NCBI GenBank assembly: GCA_948567375.1
Contig: OX419758.1
Location: 5,089,001 to 5,153,000, forward strand
Direction of reading: 5' to 3'
Length of the DNA stretch: 64,000 bases
Source of the DNA: Lunularia cruciata
Taxonomy: Eukaryota; Streptophyta; Marchantiopsida; Lunulariales; Lunulariaceae
The stretch's first letter is position 1. Every line of letters begins with the position of its first letter. Positions 21,645-33,198 of the stretch are shown here, piece after piece. The position numbers were made by a program, and so were the translations under genes. Below the pieces are notes generated by a model that was given only the letters and a program-made list of their open reading frames with translations, ran no database searches and had not been told where the DNA came from.

Positions 21645-22000
21645 CCTAGTCACAATTGTTTTTCTTTCCAAATATCCAACTACCACCTTTGGATGTCTAA
21701 CCAATACAAGAATTGAACTAAAAATCTATAAGAATGGTTTTCAAGCAGCATGCACATACTATCTTGCCAAGTCTCTTCTAACCATGAGGTGACTTAATGG
21801 AAATCAATCCTACATCTATGAGTAAGATACATCTCTCCTCTTTCCTCACTTCTCAACCTATAATGCAAAGGCCTCCCTTATGGGTCCAAGTCCAAAGTGA
21901 TGATTCTTGTTTGAGTATTGGCATCCAATATGCTCACAAGCTCTATACAAATGGGAATTTACACAAACAAGAAATAAAAATTGTATTGTCAAAATCGAAC
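21645..22000 (-). repeat. Probable R1 continuation right of element A
   Basis: The minus strand near 21720-21650 reads VQFLYWLDIQRW and LDIWKEKQL, in the frame that resumes at 16060 left of element A (LGIVDDDHC). This suggests element A split a reading frame. The right limit of the repeat is not visible. Confidence 0.3.
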
Positions 22001-23660
22001 CAAAAACAAAAAGTTAAGAGAAGTTCAAGGGTCCAAGGGGAGGATATCCTATAGTACATGAATGGGAGAGGGATTGCTCATTGAATCACTAATAGGAGGA
22101 AGATTACTCCTAGTGCAAGAATTGATAATAGAGATTGCTCAAAGGAAAGGTGTCAAGAGGGGGATTAGCTATAGTGTAAGGACCCAAGACAAGGATTGCT
22201 CATAAGAGCAAGGGTGGGAGAAGAAGTAGGAAAGGGATAACTTGCAAGTGTGAGGACAAGAGTAGGATCATTGATGGTGATGAGGAGCCACAAAGAGGAT
22301 TGCTTCTACAAGGAGATTTGGGGCAAGGATTGGTCATAGGAGGAGGTGCAAGATAGGAATCATTGGTGGGAAGAATGTTGAGAGGGAATTTGGAAGGGGA
22401 TTGCTTGTAGTACCCAAATCTCTAAATTTCAAATCCCAAATTTGCAAGATTGGGTCAAAGGGAGAGTGTTCCTCTTAGGGATTGAAAGTGAAATGGAGTG
22501 TCATTAGGAGGCCAAGTAAGAAAGAAAAAAATAGAACACACCAAACTCATAAAACCCATTGAGTCACTCACATTTGGGGCATGAGAAATCCAAGCCAATG
22601 TAGACTTTGAGTCCCATGGCATCCATATCATAGCATTTGATGCACTTCATAGACTTTTGAATATGTTGCTTGCTTGTAATAAAGCTCATTTAATATAAGT
22701 CATGTGATCCTCCTTAGCAGAGAATCCAATTAGCCATTCTTGTTATTTGAAATCTTCAATATTCCACATACTCCATACTTTCTCATATTCACCAATGTCC
22801 ACCATAGTTTTGTCTTGCCTTCTACCTTCTACTCCTCTTTTTCTCTCCCCTCCCTTCCACTCAATCTATCTTGTTCCCCTTATGCTCCTTATTTGTTTCT
22901 ATTTCTCTCTCCTTGCCACTCAATCCTTGAATTCTCCACTCTCTCTTTGTCTCTCCACTCCACTCAATCTTTGAATGCTCCTCTTTATGATGTTGTTTTT
23001 GTCACTCCTTTTTCAAATGTCCTACTTTCTCAAAAATTTACTCCTTTCTTTATGTTTTGTCAGTGTTTCCTCTTATTTCTACCACTCCTTCCTTCAAAAA
23101 TGTCTTCCTTTCTCTCTTTATTTTTCCCTCTTCCTTTCTTTCTTGTTGAGCATTCCTTTCTTTTTTTAATTTGAAAGACCACTTTGCAAATAACATCAAG
23201 AGCTTAAGAGCCCTTGTTTAAGATGAATCACTCACCACTACATACATTGGACAAACTTAATATCATTCCAAGATTTATTTTTATATATGCAACAAAGAAT
23301 CCAAATTTCTCCCTTGGAAATCCATATTACTCAATGTGAAACTCTGTATTTCTACTTGTGAAACTCCATATTCCTACTTGTGAAACTCCATATCCTCACT
23401 ACCATTTTTCATATTCTTCAAAGTATGAAACCATGTTCATTACATAAAAAAAGGAATTCTTCACTAACACAATTACTTATCTAATTCCTCATGTGGTGAA
23501 GTGACTTGACATCAAATGAACCAATGCCACAAAATTTCATAAATTGTACCACCATTCATAAAGTGTGTGACTATTTAATAAAGATGCAAAACACCACTAG
23601 CTTGAGTGTTGTATGCAATACAAATTTGCATCACTATTTCTCTTGTTTCCGAGGAGATCA
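22001..23660. other. No gene recognised; pyrimidine-rich tract at 22760-23170
   Basis: 22050-22420 is rich in aggattgct-type short repeats. 22760-23170 is strongly CT-rich on the plus strand and its open frames are low-complexity. 23340-23400 holds three short tandem units containing cttgtgaaactccat. No domain or splice structure was found. Confidence 0.5.
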
Positions 23661-23664
23661 ATTA

Positions 23665-24419
23665 GTTCATGTTCTCCATCTCTATAATACTCCAAGGACA
23701 AGAGAAGAGAGAAAACACAGATTGCACACTCAAACATTTGATGCACCAAAGAAGCACCTTCTCTTTATTATATAGACAAAGAGGATCTCGTCCAAGGAAG
23801 CTCCACCATAGGATTAGGGACACATATAGGTGACATGTCAGCAAGCTCCACCCTTGGATTACTTACTTGGATGGGTGACATGTCTGGTCTAGGTCCTATC
23901 TGGTTGGTCAAACAAGCTTTGACCAGAGGGAATCTTTTAGGGAATCTTCCTATAGGAATCTCAGAATCACATGAGTAAGGTACCGTTGGAAAGCTCTTGA
24001 CAAGACAAAGCAGAGGGGAGGGAAGGCCAACCTTTCCTCTACTGGGGGGAATTTGCACATTTTCAAGGCCTAATTCATCTGTTTAGGCCTCCAAAATTGC
24101 CTTCAAAAATTTCAAGCATATTTCGGTTCCTACTCTATTAGTAGAAGTCCCCTTTTGGTGATACCTCTTTTTGATCTGTTTAGTCCATCATGTGTAAGAT
24201 CCTTCCAGATGTTACCAAACCAATTCTCACCTTTAAATCATATGTCTAGCTATTGGTTCTAAGGTTCTCAAATCTATTCTGGTTTTTGCTCTATTAGTAG
24301 AAGTACTCTTTTGGTGATACTTCTATCTTATCTATTTTGACCATCATGTATAACATCATTCTAGATGTTACCAAACCAAATTTCACATCTAGATCATATG
24401 GCTAGCTCTTGGTATTACA
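23665..24419 (-). repeat. LTR-like repeat R3, copy 1
   Basis: It is homologous to 59860-60471: shared blocks include ctttattatatag with caaagaggat, ggtgacatgtc, tttggttggtcaaa and ggaatctt. Both copies end at ttggtattaca, which on the minus strand is TGTAATACCAA, a plausible LTR start. Copy 1 carries a tandem duplication of about 156 bases (unit pair beginning at 24133 and 24289, ctctattagtagaagt) that copy 2 lacks. No attached coding region was found. Confidence 0.5.
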
Positions 24420-25840
24420 ATCTCCCTCCTAAGTGAACTTTATTCTTGGATCTTCTTTTACCCACATATTGGACCTAATTATAAAAAATTTATGCAATTT
24501 GATGCAATAGCTAATCTACTTCAGCAATTATTCTTACTTTTAAGTTGCACTCTTACTTCTTGCAACAAATGCTAGTGTGCCTTGAACACTTTAATGCTAT
24601 GCTTGTTGAGAACGCAAGCTTATGTAACACATTTGTTAATATCTATTTTATCCTCTGAACACATAAGCTTGAACAAGGGTACAAAGTGACGCATTGGCAC
24701 ATAACCCAACTTGCTAAGTAGATATTGGTGTTGCTTGCAAAAATTCTTATGTGCTCTTTGATTCATGTCATCCCACAATGGTGATTTCTTGATGTAGGTC
24801 ATGTTGAGACAAGACTTGAGAACCCCTACAATAATAACACACACTAATACTTGGAACTAATATAGAGCAGCCAATGGAACTCAAAGAACGCACCATCCTT
24901 ACATTCATACTATCAAAAACCGCTCAACTTTGCAAAAAATTTATTCTTCAATATCATCATATATTACTTGTATATTGATGGAATATGAACCTTTTTGGCT
25001 CAAATAAATTTCTCCATCCAGTTGGGGTCTTTGCACTAAAGGAAATAATGTACTACTATCATAATTTTATTTTCTCTCTCTAGGAACACATTGGATGCTT
25101 AGTTGTGGAGCTTATAGATAGGACATTGTGTGTAGACCTATCACTAATAATTTGAGCCCACTTGTTTGATGCAACCACCAAAACCTTATATCCGTGTTTT
25201 TAAATTTCCTTCTATCAAGTAAAGGAATAAAGGGCAACCTGACCTACCATCACAGCATGCACTCTTGGATGGTGACATCACTTCTACCATCACCATCTAC
25301 CATCACCATCTATCATCACCATTTCTACGGAAAAGGAACCTAAGTGCAACACCCTCACACCAATCCAAACAAATTGGGTGTACAATCAAGCACACCAACC
25401 ATGGAGAAAATTGAAAACAACCTCCATGACTCTGATAAGATTGTGCATCAAAGAAAAATTTCTTCGTCAAAGACTTGTTCTCCATCTTTACTCCAAGTGT
25501 TGCTTCCAAGAGTTTGACTTTTATGTCTTTGTGGGGAAGTATTTGTGAGACTCAAACTAAGATAACTTCCTTTGTGTAGCTCTTTGATTCAAATTATTTA
25601 GGTCTAAATGGAAATCATGTGAGATAAGCTTTCCAATGATATAAGGCAAGCTACCATCTGACTATTGTAGCTTTTGTGACACTCTATTGAACTTGGTTTA
25701 GTGTTTGTAGTCCAAACCCTAATTAAGGATCCAACCTTGGTTCTTGGAAAAATCTAACCAAATTTTTTATTGGAGGGTTAAGATAAATTCTCAAGAACAA
25801 TGCACCAAACTAAAAATCCTCAACCTTGATCTTACGCCAT
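24420..25840. other. No gene recognised
   Basis: AT-rich sequence without a supportable open frame. 25281-25322 contains a short array of ctaccatcaccat units. Confidence 0.5.
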
Positions 25841-26842
25841 TTGTAGTGCCGCATCTAGACACTCAAACACTGGAGTTCTAGTGATAATAGTTAGAGTTAT
25901 TTCAGCAGTTTCTCAGAGACTACTTTTTGACAGTTAGATTTCATGTTCAGGGTACTGACTTCACGGTGGGGCCCACTGTCACTTTGCACCGTTGAGTGTG
26001 CCGTCAGCAGGACCGTTAGGGTTTCAGTGCTAGCTTGAGTCCAGGGGGTATAGTTTTGAAGTGAGCTCTAGAGAGCTCACTTCTCTGATGTTGAGCCTTC
26101 GAGTTCCTAGCTATGGTGGACAGAGGCCGGTGAGCATCACTTGGATTCTCTATGCTTGAGTGGGTGTAGCTTGACTGTAATCAGTGCCCAGTTGTTGGAG
26201 TTTATAGAGTGACAGATCAAGTACTGATCTAAATTGAGTTGAGTTGAGAGTGGTAAGCAATCTGATTACATCAGAAAAGTGAAGTCATGGGGAAATCGGA
26301 AGCAGGGGATTCGGCGGACAGCCATCTTTAGGGTTTACGTCAGATTTTGGTTGGGATTTATGTCAGATTTGGAGGAGTTTTGTTGTTTGGCCAGATTTGG
26401 AGGAGTTTCGCTAGTTTGGAGGAGTTTCGCAGATTTGGAGAAGTTTTGCCAATTTTGGAGGAGGTTGGAAGTGGCAACAAGAAAGGCCTCATTTGGCTGA
26501 ATTTCGGCATTTAGAGGCTTTGAGGCATAGGGCTGTGGGCTATGAGAGGCTACGAAGGCCTAGAAGGGCCAGAGGGTAGCTAGTTTAGAGTAGATCTTGG
26601 TCATTGGTTGGCAAAATTTGCCTTTCCTGCTAGATTATGCGCAACATGGTTTGACCCCTAGATCTCTTGTTCCTAGACTGGTGCCTTAGCCAACTGGTCC
26701 ACCCTCACTTGTTGTCCTAGTGATTGTGCCACTGCTATCTATACACATGTAGCTTTGGCTAGGAGAGGCAGTTTGATCCCATTCTTGATGATCCTAGTAG
26801 CTTAGAACTTAGATACAAACTTCTCTTATGTCAAATGCCAAA

Positions 26843-26857
26843 TGGTGGCAGAGTCAG
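26843..26857 (+). other. Candidate primer-binding site of element D
   Basis: TGGTGGCAGAGTCAG matches the tRNA-iMet PBS TGGTATCAGAGCCAG at 12 of 15 bases. It begins two bases after a CA dinucleotide (26839-26840) that would end the 5' LTR. Confidence 0.5.
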
Positions 26858-27353
26858 TCCCATGTTGTGTTATGAGATGTAAGGTTTTCGTTTAGATTTC
26901 TTGTGATTGGATCCCCTCCATTATCTACTTCCTGTTTGTGCACCACGTTTGTGTGAGGTGCCTTCACTTTTGAGCGTTGGTGCTCTGGTGTGCTCTCGAT
27001 GGTAAGGCTGGAGTGATGACTAGTCAGACTACCTTTGTTTCTCTCCGGTGAGGCAAGAAGTGATGACTTGCAGACCGTGAGAGTGCGTGTTATGATAGCA
27101 GGTTACAGGTTGCCCTTTCCTCTAGTATAGTTATCTCGGTTAGAGTTATATTAGTGGGTGGTGCTTAGTTAGTATTGGCACTTGGTGGGGTACTTGCAGT
27201 TGTGACTTGCGGTTGCAGTTGGTGGTTTGGGTTTGTTGTTGTGGTTACTTTGTCACGACTGAGTTCTTTGGAGATTCTAGAGGAGTTAGCCCTGCAATAC
27301 GCAGTGGGTTTACTTGGAGTGGTGCTCAATATCAGCCTATATCTTAGGTCCTA

Positions 27354-28927
27354 GTGAGGAAGGAGATTGACTCTGAGTTGGAGTTTGACACAGGAGCTGA
27401 TTCAGTTGAGAGTGCACTTGGTGTGTCCGTACCGTTGTTGTGGGACATGGACAAGATTTATGGGGCCTCCAAAGGCCCTAGGCATTACTTTGGTACAATG
27501 GTACCATTGAGTTGGATGACTTCATCCAGGAGTTTGATAGTTGGTGTGATCTACAATAGATGCGGAACCCAACTTTGTTCACACCCTTCATGGCATGGAA
27601 GGGGTTGTTTCAGCATCTGGAGGGTCCGCTGATGGATGACTACCATGAGTTCAGGAGAGCTCATTTGGAGGAGATTGAGTTATGGAGACAGTGTTGGTCT
27701 CCATACTATGTCTCCATCACTTCAAGCTTGGTGGCCAAGAGTAGATCGGCTGTACCCACAAGTTCTAGCTTGAGTAGTGTTGGTGGAGCTAGTGGAGGTG
27801 CACTAGCTGGAGATAGTGCTACTACAAGTGGAGGTACCGTTGCAGGAGGTGGTGTGGTACCGGGGTTTAACCCCATGGTGGAGTTCTTCCTATGTTTGAG
27901 GTAGAACTACCAGGGAGTGCGGACTGACAAGCTGAGGAGCTTGCAGGAGTTCCAGCGGAAGGCTAGAGAGAGCCTATGCAAGGCATACACTTGCATGAGG
28001 CGTCTGATCAATTTCACTTAGGGAGTTACTGAGGCCCAGGCAGTCCAGTTTTGGTATGGGATACTAGAAAGGGAGTTAAGATGTAGAGTTTGTGATGCTA
28101 CGTTGTTGCAGGCTACTTTGCCCACTTTGGCAGTAGTCTTTGGTTTGGCTAAGCATATTGAGCTCAATATGGTGGAGGAAAGAGTGGTGATATCTGGATT
28201 TGGTAGGGAGACCTCATCCACGATTGTGACTTCTTCTAGAGGGCAACAGAGTGCACCACGCCTAGTTGGTTTTTGAGGACAGGGTGGACAGCCCAGATCC
28301 TATGGAGCGAGTGGAGGGCCTAGTGGAGTTCGGCCCTTACCCTCATTTTTGAGTCAGCAGCAGCCAGTGAGTGGTGGTGTTGCATGTTGGACTTGTGGTG
28401 GACCTCACCATAGGAGAGAGTGTACTTAGGGTAGTGGACTTGATACCTCGGGTGCATCACAGCCAGCACATAGGCAGTGTGAGCATTGCCACAGATTTGG
28501 TCACACTCGTGACCAGTGTTTTGACCTACACCCGGAGTTACGGAGTGGTAGGGCTACTATGGCTGGTAGTAGAGGAGCTCTAGTTCATGGAGGACAAGGT
28601 GGTAGAGGTGGTGGTAGAGGATCTACACCTAGTAGAGGTGCAGTACCTACCCTTACTTCTGACACAACTATAGCTACTCGGATTGAGCAGTTGGAGCAGA
28701 GATTGGCTAGTATGGCTATTGCTCAGAGGAGATCAGATTTGGGTGTTGAGGCTTCCACCTCATATGCTAGTGATAGAGATGCTTTGGACTTCATGCGCAG
28801 AGCAGCACAGGTGGATGCATCTGTAGCAGTGACTAGGAGTGCAGTACGTGCTCCAGAGCCTAGAGGAGCATCAGTGGAGTTGGACCCACAGAGAGGAGAG
28901 GTTGGGAGACAGGTTAGACTTCCCTAG
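27354..28927 (+). pseudogene. Gag of element D with two zinc knuckles
   Basis: The N-terminal part at 27354-27500 (ALGVSVPLLWDMDKIYGASK) shifts frame near 27500. It then reads IELDDFIQEFDSWCDLQ, PFMAWKGLFQHLEGPLMDDY and VQFWYGILERELRCRV, a retrotransposon capsid-type helical region. Two CCHC knuckles follow, CWTCGGPHHRREC and CEHCHRFGHTRDQC (28383-28530), both with perfect C-x2-C-x4-H-x4-C spacing. Then come a Gly/Arg-rich stretch and a short coiled coil (IEQLEQRLASMA). Stops at 27557, 27902, 28019, 28275 and 28427 are TAG or TGA. Gag would coat and package the element RNA. The initiation codon is uncertain. Confidence 0.75.
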
Positions 28928-28963
28928 TCTTTCACGCTATCTGAGGCATTGTAGACGACATCC

Positions 28964-29810
28964 ATGGCTCTTAGACGTCCTAGTGTAGGTGTGGTAGGTG
29001 GTGATGGAGTACATGATGGACTACCTGTTAGTCAACCACCTGCTACTACACAGACTGAGTCTAGCATGATGTTGGGGGCGGCTCAGCTGATTATGTGGCA
29101 TCCTTTGTTTTCGGCCAATGATATGTTTACATTGGGAGTTGACCCAGCCCTAGTATTCCGGTTGGCTGCCACATCGTGTGAGAGTACGGATGGTGCACTT
29201 CCTACTACTAGAGTAGAGGTGGTTGGTAGTGGAGTTGACTTGGTTGAGGAGCATGGGATCTGTTCAGCGACCAGTGGTTTATGGCAGGCAGTAGCGGCTA
29301 GACTGGAGGAGTTGCCAACTAGACCGGCCTTTGAGAGAGCACGGTTTACACCTGGTGTTGTCCTATTGGATAACCAGAGGGGGATTTTTTGTTTGGTGGG
29401 ACCTTCAGGGAAGGTCTATACACCACAAAGAGTCTTGTTAGACTCTGGTGCGCAGCCCCTTATGTTGGGGAAGACTGCAGTTGTCGGTCTTGAGTTACGG
29501 AAGACCGATGTGGAGAGGTGTCCATTTCAGATCCAGACATCTCTAGGTGGTGGTTTGACACAATACATCACACGTGGGGAGCTTGTTGTCCAGGTTCAAC
29601 TTGGTCATCCGACTGATAGCTCAGGCTATTGCGACAATAGCTGAGTCATATGATGTGCTAGTTGGGGGAGCAATGTTATACCCCATGGGTTTCAGCATTG
29701 ACTATTGGGAGGAGATAGCCTCCTATAGACCTGGTTGGCAGTCTGGTGAGGGATGGGTATGTTGCCTACCAGTATGCTTCAGTAGTGGCAATCTTGGCTC
29801 ACTATAGTCC
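28964..29810 (+). pseudogene. Retropepsin-like protease of element D
   Basis: The open frame 28964-29644 continues gag's frame and contains the aspartic protease active site VLLDSGAQPLMLGK near 29435-29476, an intact D-S-G triad. After a one-base frameshift near 29600 the homologous C-terminal part follows in another frame (IAESYDVLVGGAMLYPMGF), where AESYDVLVG is the expected ILG-type strand. Retropepsins act as dimers to mature Gag-Pol. The 150 residues before the active site are unassigned linker. Confidence 0.75.
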
Positions 29811-30120
29811 GGGACCATCAGTTTTAGCTTTTAGTGGTGCAATTACGTGACCTGGTGACTTGTTGGAGGGGAACGCCCATGCAGAGGATACTCCAGTACC
29901 AAAGGAGATCACTCGGCTTTGGAGTATGAGTGGGATTGTTCCATCCACCTTGGATGTTCCATTGTGGAGTTCAGAGGAGGCATTGTAGCAGCATGCAGAT
30001 TAGTTGGTGCAGTAGGCTTGGAGTGGAACCTTTGTACCATCAGGAGATGAGTGTGAAGATGAGCCTCCAGAGGCGATTGCTTTGACCTCTTTGGATACCA
30101 CACTCATTGCTTGGCAGTAT

Positions 30121-31110
30121 CTAGTTGAGGGGATATGCCTATTGGAGTTGTTTGGTGGGATCAGCACCGGACTAGCTACGGTGTTACAGGCGGGTATACG
30201 AGTACAGAGGTACTTGTCTGTAGAGAGAGATGAGACTACTAGGTGAGTCTCTCTACATCATGTGGCACACTTGGCCTATTGGTATCTGGAGTTATTACCA
30301 ATGTCAGCAGTCAGAGGTTACCAGAAGGCCCTACCAGGAGACATTTCCTTACTCGGGGCTCATGACCTAGAGAGACATGGGCCTATTCACTTGGTGATTT
30401 TTGGATGCCCATGTCAGGGACATACACGTGCTGGTAGAGGATTGGGTCTTTAGGATCCTCGTTTTGGTGTGTTTTGGGAGATGTTACGGATACTACAACA
30501 TCTCCAGGTTCATCAGTCTGTTTCTCCAGCTTACCTTTTGGAGAACGTTCCTTTGATGGGTGATTCTTGCACCAGAGTAGTGGTGAGTACACATCATGTC
30601 CATTCTTGGATGGGACCTGCTATATTGTTAGATGTAGCCAGTGTGGGATCACGGGCTCATCGTCTTTGTCTTTGGTGGATGAACCTCTTACCCAAAGAGG
30701 TTCTACAGCGCGCTTATGATGGGATTCAACAACTTGACCACATCCTTGTTGATGATATCTTGGATGTTGAGCATTAGTCTCAGATAATGGTAGTGGCTGA
30801 TAGGTCACCTATGGCTGTGGTGAACCTAGTTGGACAGCCTAGAGCTGCATTTCCCACACTCATGAGTTTCCCAAGCTCTCATGCTTTTTGAGAGGGAGGA
30901 CCTGGACTTGTTTGGGACTCACAATTACAGCAATTGGTGGAGCCCAACGTTGATGAGAGAGAGCTGGTGATAGGTTTTCACACCAGTATTACCACTATTC
31001 CAGCAGTGTTAGAGGCATCTAGGCGTCAGGTGTTAGGTCAGGCTATGGACCTGAACTGTTTGACCTGGATTGTGAGCCTTGGCTTGGCAGAGCAGCGTAA
31101 GATGTGCTTG
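30121..31110 (+). pseudogene. C5 cytosine DNA methyltransferase domain inside element D pol
   Basis: The frame shared with RT shows motif I (LELFGGISTGL, 30142-30174), which binds S-adenosylmethionine, and the acidic motif II strand RYLSVERDE. Motif IV is GCPCQG with the catalytic Cys at 30412-30414, motif VI is ENV at 30541-30549, and motif VIII is SRAHR at 30649-30663. The target-recognition region includes FPTLMSFPSSHAF and GGPGLVWD. Motifs IX/X are DERELVIGF and LGQAMDLN (31033). Order I-IV-VI-VIII-IX-X is canonical, as in DNMT3 and DNMT1, unlike permuted DRM. Motif I and overall length (about 300 residues) look closest to DNMT3. It would methylate cytosine C5 in DNA. Stops at 30244, 30451, 30775 and 30886 kill this copy. 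An acidic linker (29881-30120, same frame) joins it to the protease. Confidence 0.88.
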
Positions 31111-31428
31111 ATAGGCATCACCACTCGGACACTTGTGAGCCATGTGCCTATCAAGACAATTCAGGCACATGCTGGGGGCGATGGACCGAGTGGACATGGT
31201 ATTCTTGGGACATATCCAGTAGCTACTAGGGAGAGTGGTCTACTTGGAGTCCATCCAGGTGAGCGTGGGCTACTTAGATTACACCCTTGGTCCACATGGG
31301 ATGCAGCTATATGACATGTGGAGCTTGCAGCTAGAGTGGAGGGAGTTTTTCACATGGAGGTTGGGACCTCTAGTGGTCGGGAGCATGACACTATTGCTCC
31401 CAAGGGCCCAGTGTAGCAGTCAGTCAGT

Positions 31429-32379
31429 ATGTCTTCCACTCCTACTACAGTTACAGAGGATACTTGGGAGCCAGATCTTGGACCCAAGCTTATTGGAGAG
31501 GAAAGACGGAGGGTTTGGAGGTTCTTGAGGAGTCACACGAGTTGTTTTGCCTTCAGTATGAAGGATTTGGGTGCTCTAAAGGGACCTGGTATACGGATTG
31601 AGCTGACTAGCAACACACCAATTTTCCAACGTCCTTATCGATATAGTGATATGGAGAGGACATTGATTCAGAGCCGGAGTAGTGACCTTTTTGAGGTTGG
31701 TTTGGTGGAGATTTCACATGGAGAGTATGTATCAGTGATAGTGATGCCAGCCAAGAAGGATATGCATGGCAACTATACAGATAGGCGGATGTGTGGAGAT
31801 TACCGTCCTATCAACCGACAAACCAAGGCTGATCGGTATGCCATGCCTACACCGGAGGAGATTTTTGATGCGATTGGGCATGCAAAGGTCTTCAGTACTT
31901 TGGATCTTCAAGCGGGATATCATCAGTTGCCGATCAGGGAGGAGGATAAGTCCAAGACAACATTTTGGGCTATTGATCTTCACGGCAAGGATGTGTTATA
32001 TCAATGGAGGTTCTTACCATTTGGGTTAAAGAATGCCCCTGCTGAGTTCCAGAGGGTCATGGATAGGATCCTAGCTGGATTGGATTTTGCTTGGTGCTAT
32101 ATTGATGACATTTTGGTTTATAGCACAACTGTGGAGGAGCATGAGAGATAGTTGTTGGAGGTGTTTGAGAGGTTGAGATCCTATGGACTCAAATTACATC
32201 CAGGGAAGTGTAGGTTCTTCCACAAGCAGGTTGAGTATTTGGGTCACACTATCTACCCCGGAGGACTTGGTGTTCAGCAGACCAAGGTGGAGGCTATTGC
32301 ATGTATTCCTCGGCCTACGGATGTGAGCAAAGTGTGAGCATTCCTTGGGTTGGCAAACTTCTATTGCCGCTAGGTTAGA
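31429..32379 (+). pseudogene. Reverse transcriptase of element D
   Basis: 31429-32151 is open for 240 codons. It carries the fingers (HGEYVSVIVMPAKKD, MCGDYRPINRQTKADRYAMP), the first catalytic Asp in FSTLDLQAGYHQLPI, then LPFGLKNAPAEFQRVMD and the catalytic WCYIDDILVYS. After a TAG at 32149 the thumb continues (LLEVFERLRSYGLKLHPGKC, EYLGHTIYPGGLGVQ). YIDD rather than FLDD separates it from elements A and B. It lies in the same frame as the methyltransferase upstream, about 320 bases after motif X. Confidence 0.93.
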
Positions 32380-32890
32380 GGATTTAGTGCCATTGCCAAG
32401 GCTTTGACAAAGCTGACCAAGCCTACACAGGAGTGGTGTTGGGGAGATGAGCAGGAGAGAGCTTTTGTAGAGCTCAAGGAGAGGTTGACATCTACTCCTA
32501 TTTTGAGGAGACCGATCAGGGGACAACCATTTCAGGTTCACACTGATTGGAGTATGTTGGGGCTTGGAGCAGTGCTCACCCAGCATGATGATGAGGAGAA
32601 GGAGTTTGTGGTGGCCTATGCTAGTCGCTCCAACAATTCAGCGGAGGTGAAGTATAGTTCATATGAGGGAGAGTGCTTGGCAGCAGTTTGGGCAGTAGCA
32701 CATTTCCGATGTTACCTATTTGGTAATCCCTTCACTCTCATCACTGATCATCAGCCGCTGAAGTGGTTGATGGAGTCCGATAAGCTTTCAAGGAAGCTTG
32801 CATGATGGGCTTTGATTTTATAGGATTATGATTTCACGGTTGTTCACAGACTTGGAGTGGTGAACCATGATGTGGATGGGTTGAGTAGAA
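32380..32890 (+). pseudogene. RNase H of element D
   Basis: VHTDWSMLGLGAVLTQ supplies the first Asp, YSSYEGECLAAVWAVAHFR the Glu, LITDHQPLKWLM the second Asp, and VNHDVDGLSR the last. All four catalytic acidic residues are present. TGA at 32803 and TAG at 32821 interrupt the stretch before the last motif, at positions where relatives carry Arg and Gln. Confidence 0.9.
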
Positions 32891-33198
32891 ACCCATGTCC
32901 CAGCCAGCAAGATCAGACCGGAGCATGTTGGCATGGTGAGACAGATGAGGAGATGGTGCCAGGTTGGCATGCATCGGCCTTTCTGTGTATATTTGCAGAG
33001 GCTTTGGTGGTATCTCTCTCAGCGCATACAAGAGGAGTTATTGAGGTCATAGATCCAGAGAGTGAAGATATTGGTATAGTTCAATGAGACATTCATGATG
33101 ATGTCTTAGTGATGGACTATCTTTGCATTGGTGTTGTGGGTGGCACAGTTGGGGCCAAGGAGAGAGACTATGTTCTTCAGTGAGCCAGGCGGTTCAGA

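Noticed and set aside
22740-23174. 144-codon hydrophobic frame that could suggest a membrane protein
   Set aside because: The sequence is a CT-rich low-complexity tract and all three plus frames look similar.
30121-31110. Methyltransferase as a permuted DRM-type enzyme
   Set aside because: Motif I precedes IV, VI, VIII and X here, whereas DRM enzymes have motifs VI-X before I-V.
32194-32586. 130-codon minus frame
   Set aside because: Antisense shadow of the element D RT/RNase H region.
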